Below are positions 30,996 through 39,063 of a DNA stretch of 39,063 nt, one piece after another (position 1 is the first letter of the stretch; every line of letters starts with the position of its first letter). The position numbers were made by a program, and so were the translations under genes. Origin of the DNA: Micavibrio sp. UBA1664 (GTDB lineage Bacteria > Pseudomonadota > Alphaproteobacteria > Micavibrionales > UBA1664); contig DCKW01000067.1 in assembly GCA_002320485.1 (NCBI GenBank), positions 1 to 39,063 of the forward strand, given 5' to 3'. The notes below the pieces were generated by a model that saw nothing but the letters and a program-made list of their open reading frames with translations, did not search any database and was not told the origin of the DNA.

Positions 30996-32411
30996 CTACA
31001 TCATAAAAGCGGCGGCAAGGCCTAGGAAGGCAAAAAAGCCGACAACGTCCGTTACAGTGGTCAGGAACACTGCCGAAGCCAAGGCAGGGTCGATGCCGAT
31101 TTTATCCAATATGATGGGAATGGCGATACCGAACAGGCCGGCTGTAATCATATTAATCACCATGGCAATGCCAATGACACTGGCTAATAGAGGCTGTTGA
31201 AACCAGAAAAAAGTAACTACCGAAATTATGACGGCAAAGGCAATTCCGTTTAACAAACCGACAAGAGTTTCCTTGCCGATCATCCGCATCATGTTCGTTC
31301 GTGACAAGGCGCGGGTGGCAAGGGCGCGAACGGTAATTGTCATGGTTTGCGTTCCTGCATTCCCGCCCATACTTGCCACAATCGGCATCAGGACGGCAAG
31401 GGCCACAATTTGTTGTATCGTGGCATCAAACATACCGATAACAAGGGATGCCAGAATTGCGGTTAACAGATTGATGGAAAGCCACGAAAAACGGGATTTT
31501 GTGGTATTCAGAATATCGCGATACATGTCTGATCCGCTTATCGATACCCCTGCCAGACGCAAAATATCTTCTTGGGCTTCCTCGTTGATAACATCATGGA
31601 TGTCGTCAAAGGTAATCACCCCGATCAGACGGTTGTTTGAATCCACCACAGGGGCCGATGTCATGTTATTATCCTGAAAAATATGGGCGACATCTTCCTG
31701 ATCCATATCGGCGGGGATAATATGGATATCCTGTTCCTTGATCAGGTCGGATATTTTTTCCGAACGCTTGGAACGGATCACCTGATTCAACGGCAGTTCA
31801 CCCACCACATGATACATAGGATCGATTACAAAAATATCGAAAAACTCGTAAGGGAGCTCTTCGCCCGCGGCACGTAAATAATCGATTGTTTTACCAACCG
31901 TCCAGAAAAGGGGGATGGCAACAAATTCGCGTTGCATCAATCGACCGGCGGTGTCTTCTTCGAAGGTCAGGCCTTCCTCGACAGTAGCCCTGTTTTTAGC
32001 CGACAGCTTTTTTATGACTTGTTTCTGGAATACAGGGTCAAGGTTATAGAGCATGTCAACCGCATCATCTGAATCAAGATCGGAAACAATATTGGCCACC
32101 TTGACCGGCTCCATCGATTCCAAAATATTTTTGCGGACATCGGCATCCAGTTCAACAAAAGTCTCAGACTCAAACTGTTTTAGATATTTTTCAATCAGTA
32201 GCGCCCGGTCGTCCGGCACGATTTTTTCCAGAAGCTCGGCTGATTCGGCAACTGTCAGGTCGTCAATAAGCTCACGAACCTGTTTACGGTCGCCCTCATG
32301 AAGCGCATCGGTAATATCACGGATGTCATCATCCGTAAATTCGCTGGAAGACGCGGGAATGTCTTCTTCTTTCAATTCGTCTTCAGAGATGTCCTTATCG
32401 TTTAATGCCAT
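30996..32411 (-). CDS. mgtE: MgtE-type magnesium transporter
   Basis: A 471-residue magnesium channel. The N-terminal acidic superhelix (residues about 25-150; AESAELLEKIVPDDRALLIEK and DLDSDDAVDMLYNLDP are visible), two CBS domains (about 160-290) and five transmembrane helices (from about 330) are all present, with the conserved PIVASMGGNAGTQT pore region. Length is typical. The start codon lies one base downstream of an AT-rich 8-bp hairpin and lacks a clear Shine-Dalgarno. It is 49 bases after a small hypothetical gene on the same strand. Confidence 0.95.
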   Translation of the reverse strand: MALNDKDISEDELKEEDIPASSSEFTDDDIRDITDALHEGDRKQVRELIDDLTVAESAELLEKIVPDDRALLIEKYLKQFESETFVELDADVRKNILESMEPVKVANIVSDLDSDDAVDMLYNLDPVFQKQVIKKLSAKNRATVEEGLTFEEDTAGRLMQREFVAIPLFWTVGKTIDYLRAAGEELPYEFFDIFVIDPMYHVVGELPLNQVIRSKRSEKISDLIKEQDIHIIPADMDQEDVAHIFQDNNMTSAPVVDSNNRLIGVITFDDIHDVINEEAQEDILRLAGVSISGSDMYRDILNTTKSRFSWLSINLLTAILASLVIGMFDATIQQIVALAVLMPIVASMGGNAGTQTMTITVRALATRALSRTNMMRMIGKETLVGLLNGIAFAVIISVVTFFWFQQPLLASVIGIAMVINMITAGLFGIAIPIILDKIGIDPALASAVFLTTVTDVVGFFAFLGLAAAFMM

Positions 32412-32412
32412 G

Positions 32413-32439
32413 CGGATATATATAAATTATTTATATCCG
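32413..32439 (-). promoter_or_regulatory. hairpin abutting the mgtE start codon
   Basis: CGGATATA pairs with TATATCCG around an 11-base loop, one base upstream of the ATG. It could mask ribosome entry. It is too small to be an M-box riboswitch, and regulation is only a suggestion. Confidence 0.3.
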
Positions 32440-32460
32440 TCTGTCATGGTAATAGATTTT

Positions 32461-32838
32461 TTAAGGGTGGGGGATGTGGGGGAGTGTTTTGATCAATTCC
32501 GCATTAGCATCATTTTTTCGTTGATACTCAAAAGGTCTTTCTACTATAGACTGGGTATCCGAAGCGGTAGCTACAGCTGCCAAAACTAGCGTGCCTGCTA
32601 TAAAAGCATTACTCCAGAATGCAAAACGCGCACCGCTTTCTTGAAGTCTAGGCATTAATGATGATGATGGTTCGCGTTGAACACGCATGCTTTCGGTTAA
32701 CAAAAGAGTGGAAGCAGGTGAGTGTTGTGTCGGCTGTTGATGACGGGCGGCAACACGTCTTTGAATGTTGATAAGTGCGTACTTTGCTACAGTTTCCTGA
32801 CATGGTTTACCGTGGCGAACAATAGTATTTTCCGACAT
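32461..32838 (-). CDS. hypothetical protein with one transmembrane segment
   Basis: A 125-residue protein. Residues 1-70 are Arg/Gln/His-rich and polar, then a single hydrophobic stretch FAFWSNAFIAGTLVLAAVA (72-90) is followed by a short polar C-terminal region. There is no cleavable signal peptide, so it is probably an N-in inner-membrane protein. A good AGGGAGA precedes the start. It stands between maeB (63 bases upstream) and mgtE (49 bases downstream), all on the minus strand. No family recognised. Confidence 0.65.
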   Translation of the reverse strand: MSENTIVRHGKPCQETVAKYALINIQRRVAARHQQPTQHSPASTLLLTESMRVQREPSSSLMPRLQESGARFAFWSNAFIAGTLVLAAVATASDTQSIVERPFEYQRKNDANAELIKTLPHIPHP

Positions 32839-32901
32839 AAAATATCTCCCTGAAGTTTAATACAGGAAGATATTTATAATTATATGAAAAGTCAAATATT
32901 T

Positions 32902-35160
32902 TTATGCGCTGACTGAACTGAGAGCGGCCAAATTGACAAGTGTTCTTGGCGTTGCCGCCGCCGTGCATATATGCACTGGTTTGGCCATACCGAGGAGTAT
33001 AGGGCCGACTACGGTCGCTTCATTCAATATTTTGATGGCGTTATATGTGATGTTCGCCGCCTCGACATTCGGCATAACCAGTAGATTTGCCATACCTTCC
33101 ATTTTTGAATTAGGCATAACTGTTTTTCTTATATTGGCGGATAACGCGCAATCTGCATGCATTTCACCCTCGATTTTCAAAGAGGGATCTCTTTCTTTAA
33201 GAACATTTAATGCATCGCGCATTTTTGTCGCGGACGGCATATTGCTGGTTCCGAAATTGGAATGTGATGTTAACGCCACATTTGGCTCCAGCCCGAATTT
33301 TTTCATTTCTTCAGCGGCCAGCAAGGTTGTTTCCGCCAACTGACCAACCGACGGGTCTGGGTTAACATGTGTATCGGTGATAAACAAATTCCCCTTGTCC
33401 ATAATCAAACCGACGAGGGCCGCAGGGGTTTCAACCCCTTTTTGCAATCCGATAATCTGTTTCAAATGACGCAAATGGCGAATATATTGCCCGACCACAC
33501 CGCAAATCATGGCATCCGCTTCGCCGCGTTTGACCATGAGGGCGGCAATAACAGTGGTACTTGTTCTTATAACCGTCTTCGCTACATTTTCACTTACGCC
33601 CTTACGTTGCATGATCTGATGATAATGGGTCCAATAATCACGATAGCGAGGATCGTTTTCCGGGTCGCAAACTTCAACCTGTTCATCAAGCTTAATTCTT
33701 AAATGCAGTTTTTCGATACGTTGTTCAAGGACACGACGGCGTCCAATCAAGACAGGTTTTGCCAGGCCTTCATCAAGGACTGTTTGCACCGCCATCAAAA
33801 CACGTTCTTCCTCTCCTTCGGCAAAGACAACCCGTTTCGGATCTTGTTTAGCCTTGTCAAAAATCGGGCCCATGATCAGGTTTGAACGATAAAAATATTG
33901 CTGTAATTCGCGGCGATAGGCCTCGAAATCCTCAATCGGTTGCTGGGCCACACCGCTTTCCATGGCGGCTTTGGCAACAGCCAACGGCAGTTTAACAATA
34001 AGGCGCGGATCGAAAGGTTTTGGAATGAGGTAGTCAGGCCCAAACTCAAGATCTTCTCCTGCGTAAACGGATGCGACCTCATGATTGGCTTCCGCTTGCG
34101 CAAGTTCGGCGATGGCCTCGACACATGCCAGTTTCATTTCCTCATTAATACCTGTGGCACGGCAATCCAGTGCGCCACGGAATAAAAACGGAAAACAAAG
34201 AACGTTGTTAACCTGATTTGTATAGTCGGATCGTCCGGTGCAGACCACGGCATCAGGATGCACTTCCTTCACAAGTTCCGGCATAATTTCCGGCGTAGGA
34301 TTGGCAAGGGCCATAACCAGCGGTTTACCCGCCATTTTCGCGCAATTCTCCTGTGTTAGCGCGCCCGCAGCGGACAAGCCAAGAAAAACATCCGCATCCT
34401 GAATAGCATCGTCAAGTTCGCGTGCGTTAGTTTCAACGGCAAATTCTTCCTTGTACGGGTCCATACCTTCGGTACGGCCTTTGTAAATAACACCCTTACG
34501 GTCGCAGACGATGATGTTTTCTTTGGGTAATCCCAAGGCTTTCAAAATCTTAAGGCAGGATAGGGCGGATGCACCTGCGCCATTGGCGACTAACTTGATA
34601 TCCTGCATATTGCGGCCCGACCACTTGATCCAGTTTTTAAAGGCAGCACCGACAATAATTGCCGTCCCATGTTGGTCATCATGAAAAACCGGAATATTCA
34701 TGCGTTCTTTCAAACGTTTTTCAATCTCGAAACATGCGGGTGCGGAAATATCTTCAAGATTGATCCCTCCGAATGACGGTTCAAGGCGTGCGACTGTATC
34801 GCAAAAGGCATCAATGTCCGTCTCATCAATTTCGATGTCGATAGAATCGATAGCCGCAAATTTTTTAAATAATACGGATTTTCCCTCCATCACAGGTTTG
34901 GAAGCAAGGGCCCCGATATCCCCCAATCCCAATACGGCGGTTCCGTTGGATATAACGGCAACCATGTTACCACGCGATGTGTAGTCATAAGACGTCATCG
35001 GGTCTTTTTCAATTTCCAGACATGGGGCCGCCACACCCGGGGAATAGGCGAGCGCAAGATCACGTTGAGTGGTCAGTTGGGTTGTTGCCTGAATTGCAAT
35101 TTTACCGGGGGTCGGAAATTTGTGATAATCCAGTGCCGCTTGTTCTAATGCCTTGTCCAT
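32902..35160 (-). CDS. maeB: NADP-dependent malic enzyme with phosphotransacetylase-like domain
   Basis: A 752-residue enzyme that decarboxylates malate to pyruvate with NADP. The N-terminal malic domain shows LTTQRDLALAYSPGVAAPC and MNIPVFHDDQHGTAIIVGAA (metal and catalytic residues), the NAD(P)-binding domain has LVANGAGASALSCLKIL, and the C-terminal part (from about residue 425) is the PTA-like regulatory domain with LMVKRGEADAMICGVVGQY. The length is as in E. coli MaeB. Such large enzymes are typically allosterically inhibited by acetyl-CoA. It starts the minus-strand run leading to mgtE. Confidence 0.96.
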   Translation of the reverse strand: MDKALEQAALDYHKFPTPGKIAIQATTQLTTQRDLALAYSPGVAAPCLEIEKDPMTSYDYTSRGNMVAVISNGTAVLGLGDIGALASKPVMEGKSVLFKKFAAIDSIDIEIDETDIDAFCDTVARLEPSFGGINLEDISAPACFEIEKRLKERMNIPVFHDDQHGTAIIVGAAFKNWIKWSGRNMQDIKLVANGAGASALSCLKILKALGLPKENIIVCDRKGVIYKGRTEGMDPYKEEFAVETNARELDDAIQDADVFLGLSAAGALTQENCAKMAGKPLVMALANPTPEIMPELVKEVHPDAVVCTGRSDYTNQVNNVLCFPFLFRGALDCRATGINEEMKLACVEAIAELAQAEANHEVASVYAGEDLEFGPDYLIPKPFDPRLIVKLPLAVAKAAMESGVAQQPIEDFEAYRRELQQYFYRSNLIMGPIFDKAKQDPKRVVFAEGEEERVLMAVQTVLDEGLAKPVLIGRRRVLEQRIEKLHLRIKLDEQVEVCDPENDPRYRDYWTHYHQIMQRKGVSENVAKTVIRTSTTVIAALMVKRGEADAMICGVVGQYIRHLRHLKQIIGLQKGVETPAALVGLIMDKGNLFITDTHVNPDPSVGQLAETTLLAAEEMKKFGLEPNVALTSHSNFGTSNMPSATKMRDALNVLKERDPSLKIEGEMHADCALSANIRKTVMPNSKMEGMANLLVMPNVEAANITYNAIKILNEATVVGPILLGMAKPVHICTAAATPRTLVNLAALSSVSA

Positions 35161-35245
35161 ATTCGTCCTCTATTGTTTGATGGCACTAATATGCCTATTT
35201 CATAGTCAAAAACAACAGGGCAAACCTTTTGCAGAGCAATAAATT

Positions 35246-35995
35246 TTAAACATAGAATAATTTGAATATCATCCATACACCCATGACCACCATCATGATA
35301 TTTTCGGTCAGGGAAATGAAACCCAAAGGGACATTGCTATTACCGCCGACACATGCGCATTTCAAATCGCGTTTATCGATGTACACCGCTTTAATCACTG
35401 AGAGTGCGCCGACAGACCCGATAAAGATGGCAATCACGGATACTACGGGTGTTAAAACCTCGGCAATCATGCCGATACCGACAAAAGCCTCGGCAAACGG
35501 GTAAAAATAGGCGTAGGGGACATATCGCATGCCAATTAAATCATAAGTGATAAATTGATTGGTAAAGGCAAACAAATCACGCAATTTCAAAATGGCTAGG
35601 ACACACATACTGTATGCAATAAACATCTCGGCAATTGGAATGAGGGAGAAACTGTTGCTCATCATCCAGATCGAAGCAATGGCCATCAAAAATGTCATGG
35701 CAAAAACCGCTATCACCGGTTGATATGTTTTTTTATTTGTTTGTTTACGCTCTTTGCCAAAATAGGCGCGTAAATCATCATACCCGCCGATTTTGTGACC
35801 TTCTATGAATGTTTGGGGTGTTGTTTCAACCTTATGTTTGGCCTTAAAGGCATCTGTTTCCTCGCGCGTTGTCAGATGGTGATCTTCAATCTGATAACCT
35901 TCGCGTTTTAATAAATCTTTCGATTTTATCCCAAACGGACATATATGGTTTTGCATCACCATACGATACAAAACGGCTTTTTTTTCTTCTGTCAT
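35246..35995 (-). CDS. glutaredoxin-MauE/DoxX-type fusion membrane protein
   Basis: A 249-residue protein from the ATG at 35995, where GGGAG stands before the start. The first 80 residues are a glutaredoxin-like domain (VMQNHICPFGIKSKDLLK, then KVETTPQTFIEGHKIGGYDDL), but the usual CPxC reads C19-P-F-G22, so it is a monothiol. After residue 92 come four or so transmembrane segments of the MauE/DoxX type, with a Cys pair in LKCACVGG. The fusion suggests electron transfer from thiols to a membrane redox partner. It is transcribed alone, next to maeB. Confidence 0.85.
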   Translation of the reverse strand: MTEEKKAVLYRMVMQNHICPFGIKSKDLLKREGYQIEDHHLTTREETDAFKAKHKVETTPQTFIEGHKIGGYDDLRAYFGKERKQTNKKTYQPVIAVFAMTFLMAIASIWMMSNSFSLIPIAEMFIAYSMCVLAILKLRDLFAFTNQFITYDLIGMRYVPYAYFYPFAEAFVGIGMIAEVLTPVVSVIAIFIGSVGALSVIKAVYIDKRDLKCACVGGNSNVPLGFISLTENIMMVVMGVWMIFKLFYV

Positions 35996-36053
35996 TGCTT
36001 TCTCCCGCAATACATACGGTATGAATAAAGAGTAAGTTCCCTCAAGATATCAA

Positions 36054-36140
36054 TGGTGCGACCGAGAAGACTCGAACTTCCACGGGCTTATCGCCCACAG
36101 CGACCTCAACGCTGCGCGTCTACCATTCCGCCACGATCGC
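36054..36140 (-). tRNA. tRNA-Leu(GAG)
   Basis: On the minus strand the acceptor GCGATCG pairs with CGGTCGC (one G-T). The anticodon arm CAGCG-TTGAGGT-CGCTG gives anticodon GAG (leucine, CUC/CUU). A long variable arm (TGGGCGATAAGCCCGT) and an encoded CCA end confirm a class II leucine tRNA of 87 bases. Confidence 0.97.
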
Positions 36141-36164
36141 ACACCAAGATAGTAGATCGGCTAG

Positions 36165-36192
36165 GTATAAAAGAGATTGGATAATTTTGCAA
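36165..36192 (-). promoter_or_regulatory. putative promoter of tRNA-Leu
   Basis: On the minus strand TTGCAA, 16 bases, TTATAC, about 24 bases upstream of the tRNA 5' end. Confidence 0.5.
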
Positions 36193-36212
36193 TGGTGTAT
36201 TAAAAAGGCTCT

Positions 36213-36839
36213 ATGCAATTTTTTGACAAAGGATTTCAACAATACACATCATGTCTGAATGACATGGAAGAGACCGTGGCCGCCATAAAGAATGGTAAAG
36301 CCACCGATCAAATCTGGTTGCTGGAGCACCCGCCATTATATACTGCGGGCACAAGTGCCAATACAAAAGACCTGCTTAATCCACGGTTTCGGGTTTATGA
36401 AACAGGGCGGGGTGGCGAATACACCTATCACGGGCCGGGGCAACGTGTTGCCTATGTGATGATGGATTTGAAAAACCAAATGATAACCCCTGACATTAAA
36501 AAATATATCTGGATGCTTGAGGAATGGATTATCCGTACCTTAGCTGAATTCGATATCAAGGGCGAACGCCGTGCAGGGCGTGTCGGAATATGGGTGGTAA
36601 TGCCTGATAAAACGGAGTCAAAAATCGCCGCTATCGGTGTGCGTATTCGCCACTGGATTACCTTTCATGGCATTGCAATAAATGTAGAGCCTGACTTGTC
36701 CCATTTTAACGGTATCGTTCCGTGCGGAATTTCCAACCATGGTATTACCTCAATCACGCAAATAAACCCTGCCATTACCATGGATATGGTCGATGAGGCA
36801 TTGCGTAAGAATTTTGATTATGCTTATTTAACATCATAA
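36213..36839 (+). CDS. lipB: lipoyl(octanoyl) transferase LipB
   Basis: A 208-residue cytoplasmic enzyme that moves octanoate from acyl carrier protein to lipoyl domains of the 2-oxoacid dehydrogenases. RGGEYTYHGPGQ (66-77), the lysine of KIAAIGVRIRHW (Lys137) and the catalytic Cys171 in IVPCGIS are all conserved. AAAAGG stands before the ATG. It is followed after 24 bases by serS on the same strand. Confidence 0.95.
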   Translation: MQFFDKGFQQYTSCLNDMEETVAAIKNGKATDQIWLLEHPPLYTAGTSANTKDLLNPRFRVYETGRGGEYTYHGPGQRVAYVMMDLKNQMITPDIKKYIWMLEEWIIRTLAEFDIKGERRAGRVGIWVVMPDKTESKIAAIGVRIRHWITFHGIAINVEPDLSHFNGIVPCGISNHGITSITQINPAITMDMVDEALRKNFDYAYLTS

Positions 36840-36863
36840 AACTTATTAAAAAGAGAGAAATGA

Positions 36864-38144
36864 ATGTTCGACTTAAAAGATATCCGCCAGCGTCCCGAAG
36901 AATATGATGTTAACTGGGCTCGTCGCGGGCTTTCACCACAAACGCCGAAAATTTTGGAACTGGATGAAAAGCGGCGTAGCGTTCAGACGCAATTGCAAGA
37001 TATTCAAAACGAACGGAATACGAAATCAAAGGAAATAGGGCTAATTAAGGCTAAAGGTGGGGATGCCGATACCATAATGGCAGAGGTGGCGAGCCTGAAA
37101 GACAAAATGACTGAGCTGGAGCAGGCGGAACGCGATCTGACCGAAAATATGACAGCCTTACTGTCGTCGATCCCCAACCAGTTGGACCCATCCGTTCCCG
37201 ATGGTGAGGACGAAGATGATAATGTTGAAATATCCAAATTCAAGGACACACCGGAAATCGTAAAAGATCATCCTGATCACGTCGAAATCGGCGAGCGTTT
37301 AGGGATGATGGATTTTGAAGTGGCCGCGAAAGTTGCTGGAACACGCTTTGTTGTATTGAAAGGGGCGTTGGCAAAACTTGACCGTGCGATTGCACAACTG
37401 ATGTTGGACACGCATACTGAGGAGCACGGCTATACCGAAATTCAACCGCCGCTATTGGTGTCATCGGATGTAATGTACGGAACCACGCAATTGCCTAAAT
37501 TCGAGGATGACCAGTTTGAAACAACTGACGGGCGCTGGTTATTGCCGACTTCCGAAGTGGTTTTAACAAATCTGGTTCGTGAAGAAATATTGGAAAATTT
37601 TGACAAACCGTTGCGTTTTACCGCTTATACCCCCTGTTTCCGTAAAGAAGCCGGATCGGCAGGGCGCGACACGCGCGGCATGATTCGCCAGCACCAATTT
37701 TATAAAGTGGAAATGGTATCGATCACCAAGCCCGAAGATAGTGACGCAGAGCATGAGCGTATGACAGGATGTGCCGAAGCGATTTTACAAAAGCTTGATT
37801 TGCCATACCGTAAGGTGGTTTTATGTAGTGGGGACATCGGATTTGCCGCGCGCAAAACATATGACCTGGAGGTGTGGGTTCCTGCACAAGGGAAATATCG
37901 CGAAATATCATCCTGTTCCAACTGCGGTGATATTCAATCACGCCGCATGAATGCGCGTTACCGTCCGCAAGGTGAGAAGAAAACCGAATTCGTCCATACC
38001 TTGAACGGCTCTGGGCTGGCGGTCGGACGCACACTTGTTGCGGTCATTGAAAATTACTGGGACGAGGCAACGCAATCCATCATCGTGCCCGACACCTTAA
38101 AACCATACATGGGTGGAATAACTCACATTCAAAAAGCGGTTTAA
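36864..38144 (+). CDS. serS: seryl-tRNA synthetase
   Basis: A 426-residue class II synthetase that charges tRNA-Ser. An N-terminal coiled-coil arm (about 30-105) precedes the catalytic core; motif 2 is FRKEAGSAGRDTRGMIRQHQF and motif 3 is NGSGLAVGRTLVAVIENY. SSCSNCGDIQSRR between them is typical. Length is normal. It is probably cotranscribed with lipB and ends in a bidirectional terminator shared with hemA. Confidence 0.97.
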   Translation: MFDLKDIRQRPEEYDVNWARRGLSPQTPKILELDEKRRSVQTQLQDIQNERNTKSKEIGLIKAKGGDADTIMAEVASLKDKMTELEQAERDLTENMTALLSSIPNQLDPSVPDGEDEDDNVEISKFKDTPEIVKDHPDHVEIGERLGMMDFEVAAKVAGTRFVVLKGALAKLDRAIAQLMLDTHTEEHGYTEIQPPLLVSSDVMYGTTQLPKFEDDQFETTDGRWLLPTSEVVLTNLVREEILENFDKPLRFTAYTPCFRKEAGSAGRDTRGMIRQHQFYKVEMVSITKPEDSDAEHERMTGCAEAILQKLDLPYRKVVLCSGDIGFAARKTYDLEVWVPAQGKYREISSCSNCGDIQSRRMNARYRPQGEKKTEFVHTLNGSGLAVGRTLVAVIENYWDEATQSIIVPDTLKPYMGGITHIQKAV

Positions 38145-38155
38145 ACCGCTTTTTT
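38131..38155. terminator. bidirectional intrinsic terminator
   Basis: AAAAAGCGG-TTTAAA-CCGCTTTTT, a nearly perfect palindrome between the convergent serS and hemA genes. It overlaps the last codons of serS and reaches the final base of the hemA frame. Confidence 0.85.
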
Positions 38156-39063
38156 CAAGCTCTCATGACATTCTGGAATTCGTGGCTGGCCCATAATTGA
38201 TTGAGGGCATCCATAAAAATATTGATATGATCCTTCGTATGTGCGGCGGTGGCGGTCAGGCGCAAACGCTCTGTTCCTTTCGGAACGGTCGGGGCATTGA
38301 TCGGCTGAACATAAATATCATAGTCCTCAAATAATAGCTTGGTAACCATTTTGCAACATGTGTCATCGCCGATAATTAACGGTACAATATGGCTGTCACC
38401 TGCCAATACAGGCATATCGGTTTTTGCGATACATGACTTAAAATAAGCTGTATTAGCGAATAATGTTTGCCTTTCGGTTTGAGAGATTTTCAAATGTTCG
38501 ACACTCGCCAGACATCCTGCCACAACAGCAGGCGGCAGAGCGGTCGTAAAAATAAAGGCGGGCGCATGCAAACGGATTGTTTCGATCAAAATTTTCGATC
38601 CTGTGACAAACCCTCCCATTACGCCATAGGCCTTACCAAATGTGCCTTCAATAATATCTATATCATCCATAAGACCTAGCTGTTGAGCTATGCCGCCACC
38701 TCGATTACCGTAAATGCCGACTGCGTGCACTTCATCCAGATAGGTCATGGCATTATATTTTCTGGCCAAATTGATAATATCCGGAATAGGGGCAATGTCG
38801 CCATCCATGGAATATACAGACTCAAACGCGATCAACTTAGGCGCGGCAACAGGGGCCGCCTTTAACAACTGTTCCAGATGGTCGATATCGTTATGCCGGA
38901 ACACATGTTTTTGTTTTTGACCGTTGCGTATGCCGATAATCATGGATGCATGGTTAAGCTCATCCGAAAATACGATCGTGTCGGAAGGAAGCAGGCGTAT
39001 AATCGCGCCGAGACTTCCTTCATTACTTGTAAATCCTGAAGTAAAAACAAGCGCGGCCTCTTT
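38155..39063 (-). CDS. hemA: 5-aminolevulinate synthase, C-terminal part
   Basis: At least 302 residues of a PLP enzyme that condenses glycine and succinyl-CoA, the first step of haem synthesis in Alphaproteobacteria. The 5' end lies outside the window. The visible part starts at KEAALVFTSGFTSNEG and includes FSDELNHASMI, FESVYSMDGDIAPI, YLDEVHAVGIYG and the Schiff-base lysine in GTFGKAYGVMGG, the order expected for HemA. The related 2-amino-3-ketobutyrate ligase is less likely, because the LNHASMI and VHAVGIYG stretches match HemA better. Confidence 0.94.
   Translation of the reverse strand, partial: KEAALVFTSGFTSNEGSLGAIIRLLPSDTIVFSDELNHASMIIGIRNGQKQKHVFRHNDIDHLEQLLKAAPVAAPKLIAFESVYSMDGDIAPIPDIINLARKYNAMTYLDEVHAVGIYGNRGGGIAQQLGLMDDIDIIEGTFGKAYGVMGGFVTGSKILIETIRLHAPAFIFTTALPPAVVAGCLASVEHLKISQTERQTLFANTAYFKSCIAKTDMPVLAGDSHIVPLIIGDDTCCKMVTKLLFEDYDIYVQPINAPTVPKGTERLRLTATAAHTKDHINIFMDALNQLWASHEFQNVMRA

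Noticed and set aside
32412..32460. Magnesium riboswitch (M-box or mgtA-like) before mgtE
   Set aside because: Only 49 bases separate the genes, too short for a known magnesium riboswitch.
1..39063. Mobile elements, prophage, CRISPR array, rRNA
   Set aside because: No transposase, integrase, phage structural gene, regularly spaced repeat array or rRNA-like sequence was recognised on either strand.

Overview
The window is about 39 kb of dense, ordinary-looking chromosome from an alphaproteobacterium of moderate G+C (my estimate is the mid-40s percent). The assignment rests on a 5-aminolevulinate synthase (HemA, C4 haem pathway) at the right edge, a DUF1013/TrcR cell-cycle regulator, a DUF1192 protein, an RHH_4 ribbon-helix-helix protein, and a J-domain/BolA pair. 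The lineage within the class cannot be fixed from this sequence. No insertion sequence, phage gene, CRISPR array or rRNA was seen. Two tRNAs are present, Thr-GGT and Leu-GAG.

Left part (1-7.1 kb): the end of a glutathione-dependent formaldehyde dehydrogenase and S-formylglutathione hydrolase (formaldehyde detoxification); an outer-membrane barrel; a class D beta-lactamase overlapping an NAD(P)H-hydrate dehydratase, followed by a YeiH transporter; tRNA-Thr; a 43-residue basic protein with dCTP deaminase; a secreted repeat-rich protein; and an aspartate-type aminotransferase.

Middle-left (7.1-16.1 kb): an alpha/beta hydrolase and patatin phospholipase pair; a hairpin-rich stretch that may encode a small RNA; a LysR regulator; GMP reductase with an acidic/basic tail protein; two tandem EamA transporters; DUF1192; TrcR; and a small membrane protein.

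Middle (16.1-25.5 kb): a rimB-rimK-aspartoacylase module for ribosomal protein S6 tail modification; a methyltransferase behind clpX; sufE; a J-domain protein and bolA firing divergently from overlapping, apparently leaderless promoters; an RHH protein; an alpha2-type glycyl-tRNA synthetase with a strikingly AT-rich insertion; a GNAT enzyme; and YgfZ. SufE, BolA and YgfZ all belong to iron-sulfur cluster supply.

Right part (25.5-39 kb): a likely operon of adenosine kinase, YejA-like peptide-binding protein, lipoprotein and ygfZ; a TetR regulator; pcm overlapping an NlpD-like LysM/M23 lipoprotein; mgtE; a one-TM unknown; malic enzyme MaeB; a glutaredoxin-MauE fusion; tRNA-Leu; lipB-serS; and the C-terminal two thirds or so of hemA.

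No intact novel multi-gene defence system was found. The strongest second-look items are the glyS insertion, the mirror-image leaderless bolA/J-domain promoter with related leaderless starts elsewhere, the patatin/hydrolase pair, the rimBK-aspartoacylase cluster, the divergent class D beta-lactamase, and the candidate sRNA at about 9.66-9.75 kb.
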